Positions 16,339 to 22,169 of a stretch of 34,704 nt of DNA are shown here, piece by piece. The notes beneath the pieces are model-generated. The model worked only from the letters and a program-made list of their open reading frames with translations. It had not been told where the DNA came from and searched no databases. Location of the stretch: positions 3,866-38,569 of the forward strand of contig CAJTJZ010000031.1 of the NCBI GenBank assembly GCA_910576895.1. The letters are read 5' to 3'. Position 1 is the stretch's first letter, and every line of letters begins with the position of its first letter. The translations under genes and the position numbers were made by a program. This DNA is from an uncultured Lachnospiraceae bacterium. Its GTDB lineage: Bacteria; Bacillota; Clostridia; Lachnospirales; Lachnospiraceae.

Positions 16339-17285
16339 ATGAGTGAGGGTGCGGATAAGAGGGCAGTATGTAGTTTCGTAGTTCCTTGTTATAATGAACA
16401 GGAAGTAATTCCAATTTTTTATCAAGAAATAATAAAAGTATTAAAAGAACTGGAACAGGAATTGGAATTTGAATTTTTTTTATTGATGATGGAAGCAGTG
16501 ATCAAAGTTTAGCTAAAATCAAAGAATTAATGAAATTAGATGATAGGATTCATTTTATTTCTTTTTCAAGAAATTTTGGAAAGGAAGCGGCTATTTTCGC
16601 AGGATTAGAGGCAAGCAATGGTAATTATGTTGTGATTATGGATGTGGATTTACAAGATTTACCTAAATTACTTAATGAAATGTATCAAGCAATAAAAGAA
16701 GAAAAATATGATTGTGTTGCTACAAGGAGAGTAGATAGAAAAGGAGAGCCAAAGATTCGTTCTTTTTTTGCAAGACTTTTTTATCGTATTATCAATAAAA
16801 TATCAAAAGTAGAGATTGTAGATGGAGCAAGAGATTATCGATTTATGACAAGACAAATGGTAAATGCGATTATTTCTATGAAGGAATATAATCGATTTTC
16901 AAAAGGAATTTTCGGCTGGGTTGGATTTAAAACAAAATGGATAGAATTTGAAAATATAGAAAGAGCTGCAGGAAAAACAAAGTGGTCTTTTTGGAAATTA
17001 TTTGTATATTCTATTGAGGGAATTGCTGCATTTTCTACAGTTCCTTTAGCTTTTGTATCCTTTTTAGGAATTATTATTTCTATTCTTAGTCTGCTTGGTA
17101 TGATATTTATTTTTATAAGGACTATCGTATGGTCAGATCCTGTCAGTGGTTGGCCGTCTATGATTTGTATTATTACCATGTTAGGAGGAATCCAATTATT
17201 ATGCCTTGGGATTATTGGTTATTATTTATCAAAAACGTATTTAGAAACAAAGAAACGACTTATTTATATTATTAGTGTCTGCTGA
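16339..17285 (+). pseudogene. GtrB-like family 2 glycosyltransferase, frameshifted at an 8-T run and cut by an IS
   Basis: The first frame (ATG 16339) gives FVVPCYNEQEVI, the start of a GT2 domain, then runs to a TAG at 16507. The remainder (FIDDGSSDQS, SFSRNFGKEAAIFAGLEASN, VIMDVDLQD, VATRRVDRKGEP) continues in the -1 frame from about 16482, with two C-terminal hydrophobic helices typical of GtrB/polyprenyl-phosphate glucosyltransferases. The switch is at T8 (16474-16481): one extra T would restore the frame, and the same site reads T-TTT-TTA, a canonical -1 slippery heptamer in the correct phase. At the 3' end the frame enters the IS left end at 17273 and stops at TGA 17283, so the last few native residues are replaced. 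It would glycosylate undecaprenyl phosphate for surface polymers. Confidence 0.85.
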
Positions 17286-17289
17286 TTAA
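17273..17289 (+). repeat. IS left terminal inverted repeat
   Basis: 17-bp end matching the right terminal repeat with two mismatches. It supplies the stop codon (TGA 17283-17285) now used by the broken glycosyltransferase. Confidence 0.75.
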
Positions 17290-17416
17290 TCAAAAAATCT
17301 TGATTTTGCTGACTTTTCATCCATTTTATGATAAAATATTTGCAAGGATTTCCATAAAATGAAGTCATTTTCTTTGTAGATTTATGAAATAATTCCATAA
17401 AAAGGGAGCAAAAATC

Positions 17417-18847
17417 ATGTATAGACCAATAGAGAAGTTGCAGCATTCTTTTCTGGATTTTAATCAGCCAATGGGACTCAAAATGAATCCTGGAAATCGT
17501 TGGGTGAAATTAGCCGATCTTATTCCATGGAAGAAATTTGAAACAAAATATGCAGAGCAGTTTCCAAACAATACAGGGAATGTTGCAAAACCACTTCGTA
17601 TGGCATTAGAATCTTTGATTATTCAAACAAAGTTCCAATATTCTGATCGTGAATTGGTGGAACAGATCACCGAAAATCCATATCTGCAATATTTTATTGG
17701 ACTTCCTGGCTATCAGGAAGAAGCTCCTTTTGATGCAAGTACGCTGGTTTTATTTCGCAAACGCATTTCAGCAGAAATGATAATGGAAGCAAATGAATAT
17801 ATGCTTGGACACAAAAATGATAAAAATCCGCTAGTATCCGGCGGTAGTTTTGATGATTCCGAAACGAATACATCAGAAAATAAGGGAACTCTCATATTGG
17901 ATGCGACTTGTGCACCAGCTAACATTCGATATCCACAAGATGTTTCTCTGTTAAATGAAGCAAGGGAGAAGTTGGAAACAATCCTGTATCGTTTTCATAA
18001 AGCATATGGACTGCCACTTCCAAGAAGATACAAAAGAAAAGCCAGAAAAGATTATCTTGCATTTGCAAAAAGCAAAAAACACACAAACAAAAACATCCGA
18101 AAGGCACTCCGCAAACAATTGGGATATGTTTCTAGGGACATCAAATATTTAGAGCAATTCATGAGAGATGGATATGCGTTAAAAGGAAATGAGATTTCTT
18201 TGTACCTAACCATCGTTACGCTGTATGAACAACAGAAATACATGTATGATAACCAAACGCACACCGTAGAACATCGAATTGTAAGTATTGCACAGCCATG
18301 GCTCCGCCCTATCGTAAGAGGAAAAGTGAAAGCACTCGTTGAATTTGGTGTAAAACTTGACCTAAGCATAGACAGCGAAGGTTATAGCCGCATAGAAAAA
18401 ATATCATTTGAAGCTTACAATGAAAGCAGAAGTCTAATGGGAGCAATCGAACGTTTCAAAGAACGAATAGGATACTATCCAGAACGAGTGTTGGCAGATC
18501 AAATCTATCGGACCAGAGAAAATCGAGCCTTTTGTAAAGGACATGGGATTCGATTATCTGGTCCGAAACTTGGACGACCGATTCCAAATGCAAAAATTGA
18601 TAAAAAACAAGAGTATCAGGATAATACGGATAGAATTGAAGTGGAAAGAGCATTCAGTTTAGATAAACGTTGCTATGGAATGGGGTGCATAACCACAAAA
18701 CTGAAAGAAACACAGCTAACTTCTATCGCATTATCTGTATTTGTCTCCAATCTGTTTAAGATGCAGAGACGGATACTTTTTGCCTTTTTATACCTGTTCC
18801 GAAAAAGGAGCAGGTATTGGTACAAGGAGTTGCAAATATCTGCTTAA
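17417..18847 (+). CDS. IS5/IS1182-family DDE transposase
   Basis: 476 residues, apparently intact. The N-terminal helical region (WVKLADLIPWKKFE, AKPLRMALESLIIQ, ELVEQITENPYLQYFIGL, FDASTLVLFRKRI) is the DUF772-type N-domain of these transposases. A catalytic DDE triad is visible: D162 in LILDATCAP, D361 in VLADQIY, and E410 in DRIEVERAFSLDKR. A charged insertion (about 190-260) separates the first two acids. AAGGGAG lies upstream of the ATG. The stop codon overlaps the right terminal repeat. The element may still be mobile. Confidence 0.93.
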   Translation: MYRPIEKLQHSFLDFNQPMGLKMNPGNRWVKLADLIPWKKFETKYAEQFPNNTGNVAKPLRMALESLIIQTKFQYSDRELVEQITENPYLQYFIGLPGYQEEAPFDASTLVLFRKRISAEMIMEANEYMLGHKNDKNPLVSGGSFDDSETNTSENKGTLILDATCAPANIRYPQDVSLLNEAREKLETILYRFHKAYGLPLPRRYKRKARKDYLAFAKSKKHTNKNIRKALRKQLGYVSRDIKYLEQFMRDGYALKGNEISLYLTIVTLYEQQKYMYDNQTHTVEHRIVSIAQPWLRPIVRGKVKALVEFGVKLDLSIDSEGYSRIEKISFEAYNESRSLMGAIERFKERIGYYPERVLADQIYRTRENRAFCKGHGIRLSGPKLGRPIPNAKIDKKQEYQDNTDRIEVERAFSLDKRCYGMGCITTKLKETQLTSIALSVFVSNLFKMQRRILFAFLYLFRKRSRYWYKELQISA

Positions 18848-18860
18848 TCAGCAAACGCTA
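18844..18860 (-). repeat. IS right terminal inverted repeat
   Basis: Inverted copy of the left end with two mismatches; it includes the transposase stop codon (18845-18847). Confidence 0.75.
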
Positions 18861-19051
18861 TTTATTTGATTCATTGGTGGATTGCATTGTCAGTGTCAGC
18901 AGCAGCGAAACTTTTAAAACGATATTATAAAATGGGGATGTCTTCTTTTTTTTAATTTTTTATGGTTGTTATAATATCTTATTTAGTTGCAAAACTATTT
19001 TATTGGCTGATAGAAGAAAAAAAGTGGACATGGCTGCAAAAATTAATATAA
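18860..19051 (+). pseudogene. C-terminal remnant of a putative membrane acyltransferase (AT3-like)
   Basis: Directly after the IS a single frame reads YLIHWWIALSVSA, then AKLLKRYYKMGMSSFF, an in-frame TAA (18953-18955), then FFMVVIISYLVAKLF and the ending YWLIEEKKWTWLQKLI with a stop at 19049-19051. The YLIHW motif followed by membrane helices and a final WLIE resembles the last helices of acyltransferase-3 O-acetylases, where YxxxHWP and a final IE motif are common. Everything upstream of YLIHW is gone, replaced by the IS. The neighbouring glycosyltransferase fits a surface-polysaccharide locus. Family assignment is tentative; the reading-frame conservation is clear. Confidence 0.55.
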
Positions 19052-19052
19052 A
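18998..19052 (+). repeat. Duplicated gene 3' end, copy 1
   Basis: 55 bp matching 20086-20140 with three mismatches, all transitions. It encodes the YWLIEEKK...WLQKLI terminus of the acyltransferase-like remnant. Confidence 0.85.
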
Positions 19053-19081
19053 TACTTTTCTATGGGAAAAGAAGAATGAAA

Positions 19082-19138
19082 TACGGCAGATGTAAAAGGA
19101 CAGAGCTGGAAGCTGTTACAGTTTCTGGCTCTGCCGTA
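19082..19138 (-). terminator. Terminator-like hairpin after the toxin-antitoxin genes
   Basis: On the - strand GGCAGAGC pairs with GCTCTGTCC (one bulge), followed by TTTT; an outer, competing pairing joins TACGGCAGA (19082-19090) with TCTGCCGTA (19130-19138). It lies 11 nt past the PIN gene stop. Richer in G+C than the surroundings, like the toxin-antitoxin genes themselves. Confidence 0.6.
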
Positions 19139-19149
19139 CAAAATTGTTT

Positions 19150-19554
19150 TTAATCTATGTTGAGAAATTCAGATGGTGTCATAATCTTTGGATTTTTTAA
19201 ACCTGATTCTAGAAAATCTTTGTCACCAGTGAGCAGGACATCAGCTTTTGCTGCAATCGCTGCTCTTAAAATGGGACGGTCATCTGTATCTCTGATTTGT
19301 GATTCTGATATATTTTCGTCTGTTGGAATGGGTACTAATTCCAGCGTCAGTAAGGCCATTGAAAGAAATTTATCCAATGCTGTCAGATGTGTGGGGAATT
19401 TTTTATTGAATATACGTTTCATTTCGTCCACATTCTGCTCACAGATCAATCCGTGGTTAGGATAAGAGGCTGCTTTCACATAAGCTTGATAAGGAACACC
19501 GTTTGCATGGAGTGCCGCAGATATGAGGACATTCGTATCAATTAGGATTCTCAT
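19150..19554 (-). CDS. PIN-domain toxin (VapC-like RNase)
   Basis: 134 residues. PIN domains are Mg-dependent ribonucleases; in type II modules they cleave tRNA, rRNA or mRNA. Acidic residues expected for the active site are seen in ILIDTNVLISA (D6), the NVDEMKRIF helix, and DTDDRPILRAAIAAKADVLLTGDKDFL. The form matches the 'toxin component, PIN family' (PIN_3) group rather than canonical VapC. Its start overlaps the antitoxin stop by 4 nt (ATGA), the usual coupled order of antitoxin then toxin. Base composition is visibly more G+C-rich than neighbours, suggesting acquisition. Confidence 0.87.
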   Translation of the reverse strand: MRILIDTNVLISAALHANGVPYQAYVKAASYPNHGLICEQNVDEMKRIFNKKFPTHLTALDKFLSMALLTLELVPIPTDENISESQIRDTDDRPILRAAIAAKADVLLTGDKDFLESGLKNPKIMTPSEFLNID

Positions 19555-19826
19555 GTGTTTTCGTCCTCATTTCTCAATTCTTTTACAAGTGCCATAATAT
19601 TATTGTCAGATGTAAGACCAGATCGATCCGCTTCGCCCTCCATTTCTCTCTGAAGCGTCTGCATGGCATAAATAGCTGAATTAACGACACGGACAGTGCT
19701 GCCTTCCACAATAAAAGAAATGCGGTCTCCGCTTGCCGCACCAAGCACTTCACGGACATCTTTTGGGATTGTGACCTGCCCTTTGGCCATAACTTTTGCG
19801 TTGTCAACAAAAGCGTTTTCTAACAT
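19551..19826 (-). CDS. AbrB/MazE-type antitoxin
   Basis: 91 residues from the ATG at 19826-19824, chosen because AGGAGG (19840-19835) lies 8 nt upstream; a GTG at 19835 would overlap that site. The swapped-hairpin DNA-binding domain is AKVMAKGQVTIPKDVREVLGAASGDRISFIVEGSTVRV (about 10-47), followed by a helical acidic tail likely to neutralise the PIN toxin. Such antitoxins repress their own promoter; a palindrome at the predicted transcription start is the likely operator. Confidence 0.88.
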   Translation of the reverse strand: MLENAFVDNAKVMAKGQVTIPKDVREVLGAASGDRISFIVEGSTVRVVNSAIYAMQTLQREMEGEADRSGLTSDNNIMALVKELRNEDENT

Positions 19827-19850
19827 ATCTTTCACCTCCTGAAATATGGA

Positions 19851-19901
19851 AAGTAGGGATTTTCCTACTTATATTATATGTGATTGTCAAAGAAAAATCA
19901 A
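19851..19901 (-). promoter_or_regulatory. Toxin-antitoxin promoter with palindromic operator
   Basis: On the - strand: TTGATT (19901-19896), 17-nt spacer, TATAAT (19878-19873). A perfect inverted repeat, AAGTAGG (19851-19857) and CCTACTT (19864-19870), covers the expected start site near 19866. Position and symmetry fit autorepression by the AbrB-type antitoxin. Confidence 0.65.
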
Positions 19902-19915
19902 ATGAAATTCATGAT

Positions 19916-19968
19916 AAATTCAAATTTAAAACTTAGAAAAAGGCTTGCAAGATTCCCATGATATGATA
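19916..19968 (+). repeat. Extra copy of the gpmI promoter region
   Basis: About 53 bp nearly identical to 22040-22092 (35 identical bases, then two mismatches), offset 2,124 bp. It carries the TTGCAA -35 box and TGA-containing extended -10 region; the -10 here reads TATTGA instead of TAAAAT, so it is probably weak. It now points into a gene remnant. Confidence 0.8.
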
Positions 19969-20025
19969 TTGATGTTAGCAGAAGCTATCTTTGTAAACTA
20001 TTTTAATTTTTGTAGACTGACCGAT

Positions 20026-20139
20026 ATGTATCTATTTTTAGCTCCGTCTGCTTTCTTTTTATTTTACATTATGTTACATATAGAATTTTATTGGTTGATA
20101 GAAGAAAAAAAGCGGATATGGCTGCAAAAATTAATATAA
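20026..20139 (+). pseudogene. Second copy of the acyltransferase-like 3' end
   Basis: Encodes MYLFLAPSAFFLFYIML, then HIEFYWLIEEKKRIWLQKLI and stop. The last 18 residues match the remnant at 18860-19051. Upstream of the hydrophobic segment the homology ends and the duplicated gpmI promoter begins, so this is a truncated fragment and not a functional gene, although the frame is open from 19945. Confidence 0.6.
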
Positions 20140-20140
20140 A
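20086..20140 (+). repeat. Duplicated gene 3' end, copy 2
   Basis: Partner of 18998-19052 (52 of 55 bases identical). The two copies flank the PIN/AbrB module. Confidence 0.85.
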
Positions 20141-20146
20141 ATATAC

Positions 20147-20208
20147 TTGCAGATAGCATAGAAATATGGTATATTTAATATCGTATTCGCTTGCTAATTA
20201 GAATACGA
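20147..20208 (+). promoter_or_regulatory. Promoter and inverted repeat upstream of the esterase
   Basis: TTGCAG (20147-20152), 17-nt spacer, TATATT (20170-20175). Just downstream, TCGTATTC (20181-20188) and GAATACGA (20201-20208) form a perfect 8-bp inverted repeat with a 12-nt centre, overlapping the expected start of transcription. This could be an operator or a leader hairpin. Confidence 0.55.
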
Positions 20209-20260
20209 ATTATAAATAATAAAAATATTATTACCATATCGCAAAGAAAGGAATTAATTT

Positions 20261-21439
20261 ATGAGCTATTTAAAAAAAGCATTTCCTATTTTTATTTCTG
20301 TTATATTATTACTTTCTTCTACTGCAATTTATAGAATTTCTATAAAGGCAGCGAAGAAAATTTCTATTAGTCAAAAAACGCTTTCTCTTATGGAGGGCGA
20401 CAGTAAAAAACTTTCTTTAAAAAATATTTCTAAGAAGCAAAAAGTAGTTTGGTCTTCTAGTAATGAACAAATTGCTGTAGTATCTTCTAATGGTAAAGTA
20501 ACTGCAAAAAAAGTTGGAAAGGTAAAGATTATGGCTACTGTAAAAAAACAAAAATATAGCTGCAATATAACGGTAAAAAAGAAAGTATCTCAGGAAGTAA
20601 CAAAAACAGAAAAAGATCTAACCGATGGTGATGTATATTATACAACACCAAATGATTATCGTACACGAAAAAAAGATGATTCCATCTATGGTGAAGTTAA
20701 AACATTGACTTATTATTCTACTACGACTGAGAAAGAACGTAAATTAAGTGTTGTATTGCCGCCAAACTATACAGAACAGAAACAATATCCAGTTTGCTAT
20801 CTCTTACATGGTTTAGGACAAGATCATACAGACTGGCTTAATGCAAAAGCACCTACAATTATTGGAAATATGATAGATGCTGGTACAGCAAAGGAAATGA
20901 TTCTTGTACTTCCAAATTGTCGTGCTAGAGCAAATGATGCTGCAAATCCTCAAGACGCTTTTAGTTTAAATAATTATCAAGCTTTTGATAATTTTATTAA
21001 TGATTTAAAAGATAATGTTATGCCGTTTATAAAAGAAAATTTCTCAATTAAAGAAGGAAGAGAGAATACAGCAATTGCTGGTTTTTCTATGGGAGGAAGG
21101 ACAGCCCTTTATATTGGTATGAGTATGCAGGAAACTTTTGGTTTTATTGGCGGTTTTTGCCCTGCACCGGGATTATTTGCTTATTCTATGAATAATGTAA
21201 CAGAAGATGGTCTTTTTACAAAAGAAACCTTTAAATTAGAAGATGACTATAAAGATAATACATTACTTATGGTAGTTGCTGGAAAAACAGATAGGATTGT
21301 AGGCAATATTCCAGCAACATATCATGATGCTTTAGAAGAAAATGGTACAAAACATATTTGGTATAAAAAATCGGGTGGACATGATTTAAATGTTATGGAT
21401 AATGCATTTTATAACTTTGCAAAACGTATTTTTAACTAA
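20261..21439 (+). CDS. Secreted esterase with N-terminal Big_2 domain
   Basis: 392 residues. A signal peptide/anchor (1-30) is followed by a Big_2 immunoglobulin-like domain (about 33-110; KISISQKTLSLMEGDSKKLS, VVWSSSNEQIAVVSSNGKVTAKKVG) and an alpha/beta-hydrolase of the esterase D/feruloyl-esterase group. Catalytic triad candidates are S276 in GFSMGGR, D344 in VAGKTDRIV and H374 in SGGHDLNV; CYLLHGLGQDHTDW forms the oxyanion region. Such enzymes remove acetyl or feruloyl groups from xylan, or act on other esters; the substrate here is not determinable. The Big_2 domain suggests attachment to the cell surface. Ends at a terminator shared with the convergent marR gene. Confidence 0.88.
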   Translation: MSYLKKAFPIFISVILLLSSTAIYRISIKAAKKISISQKTLSLMEGDSKKLSLKNISKKQKVVWSSSNEQIAVVSSNGKVTAKKVGKVKIMATVKKQKYSCNITVKKKVSQEVTKTEKDLTDGDVYYTTPNDYRTRKKDDSIYGEVKTLTYYSTTTEKERKLSVVLPPNYTEQKQYPVCYLLHGLGQDHTDWLNAKAPTIIGNMIDAGTAKEMILVLPNCRARANDAANPQDAFSLNNYQAFDNFINDLKDNVMPFIKENFSIKEGRENTAIAGFSMGGRTALYIGMSMQETFGFIGGFCPAPGLFAYSMNNVTEDGLFTKETFKLEDDYKDNTLLMVVAGKTDRIVGNIPATYHDALEENGTKHIWYKKSGGHDLNVMDNAFYNFAKRIFN

Positions 21440-21501
21440 GAAATATTTTTATCATATTTCTTGTGATCAGTTTGATTATTTTAAAATAGTTGTATAGTTG
21501 A

Positions 21502-21529
21502 AAATAGTCCATTACATGGGCTATTTTTT
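21502..21529. terminator. Terminator between esterase and marR
   Basis: Nine-pair stem AAATAGTCC/GGGCTATTT around a 7-nt loop followed by a T-run on the + strand. The 3' arm covers the stop codon of the convergent MarR gene. Confidence 0.75.
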
Positions 21530-21946
21530 GTTTAGATTATTTGTAACTCTTGTCAACATACCATAAAATAAGGTAATTTCTTTTTCTGTAAAACCTTCTA
21601 AACTTATATTGTCAATTTTATTTACTAATTCCATAATTTCTTTTCCTTTTTCTTTTCCATCTTTTGTAAGAAAAATGCAAAAAGCTCTTTTTCCGCCAGA
21701 TATTATTGTCTTTTCTTTGTATATTAATCCTTTTTGTTCCATCTTTCTAAGCATAGCCGTAAGTGTTGATTCTCTTATTTTACATAGTTTTGCTAATTCT
21801 TTTTGTGTATGTCCATCATTTATATATAAGATATATAATATTTTAGGTTGTCCTTCTGTTAAATCTAATATTTGAAAACCTTCTCTGCTTTTTTGCTTAT
21901 GTGCTGATGAAGTTTCCAATAATTTCAAAAAAAATGGTTCTCTCAT
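21521..21946 (-). CDS. MarR-family transcriptional regulator
   Basis: 141 residues from the ATG at 21946, which has AGGAG 5 nt upstream; an in-frame ATG at 21967 lacks a ribosome binding site. The winged helix-turn-helix is seen in LTEGQPKILYILYINDGHTQKELAKLCKIRESTLTAMLRKMEQKGLI, with the wing at KEKTIISGGKRAFCIFLT and flanking dimerisation helices. It is convergent with the esterase and is transcribed from its own promoter just upstream of the gpmI promoter. Target and ligand are unknown; the inverted repeat in the esterase leader is one candidate site. Confidence 0.92.
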   Translation of the reverse strand: MREPFFLKLLETSSAHKQKSREGFQILDLTEGQPKILYILYINDGHTQKELAKLCKIRESTLTAMLRKMEQKGLIYKEKTIISGGKRAFCIFLTKDGKEKGKEIMELVNKIDNISLEGFTEKEITLFYGMLTRVTNNLNKK

Positions 21947-22000
21947 ATTTACTCCTAATCTGTTCATACTGCTTAGAATTTTCCTATGGTCAATTACTGT

Positions 22001-22029
22001 ATTATATCATGCTGCTGATTTCTTGGCAA
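22001..22029 (-). promoter_or_regulatory. marR promoter
   Basis: On the - strand: TTGCCA (22029-22024), 17-nt spacer, TATAAT (22006-22001) preceded by TGA, i.e. also an extended -10. It is divergent from the gpmI promoter, whose repeated region begins 11 bp away. Confidence 0.7.
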
Positions 22030-22068
22030 TGATATATTCAAATTCAAATTTAAAACTTAGAAAAAGGC

Positions 22069-22096
22069 TTGCAATATTCCCATGATTTGATAAAAT
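22069..22096 (+). promoter_or_regulatory. gpmI promoter
   Basis: TTGCAA (22069-22074), 16-nt spacer, TGATAAAAT (extended -10, TAAAAT at 22091-22096), 73 nt before the ATG. The region 22040-22092 is duplicated at 19916-19968. Confidence 0.65.
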
Positions 22097-22169
22097 AAAA
22101 GTACAGTTTTTTGAAACTTGAAAAGATATTAATAATATAATTGCAAAATTTGCAGAAATGGAGGAAATC

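Larger units (their letters stand above)
17273..18860 (+). mobile_element. Insertion sequence, IS5/IS1182-like, 1,588 bp
   Basis: One transposase gene is bracketed by imperfect 17-bp terminal inverted repeats. The left end reads TAGTGTCTGCTGATTAA (17273-17289); the reverse complement of the right end (18844-18860) is TAGCGTTTGCTGATTAA, two mismatches. No clear adjacent target-site duplication: the flanks are AT-rich and related (TTATTTAT on the left, TTTATTTG on the right) but not an exact direct repeat. The left flank is a glycosyltransferase C-terminus and the right flank is the middle of a different gene, so a deletion accompanied or followed insertion. Confidence 0.85.

Noticed and set aside
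16339..18955. Alternative genetic code, suggested by several in-frame TAA/TAG codons
   Set aside because: All core genes end normally at TAA/TAG/TGA, and the interrupted frames are confined to accessory or duplicated genes, so decay or sequencing error is more likely.
19945..20139. 64-codon open frame as a complete small membrane protein
   Set aside because: Its 3' half is a duplicated gene end and its 5' part is the copied gpmI promoter region, so it is a fusion of remnants rather than a gene.
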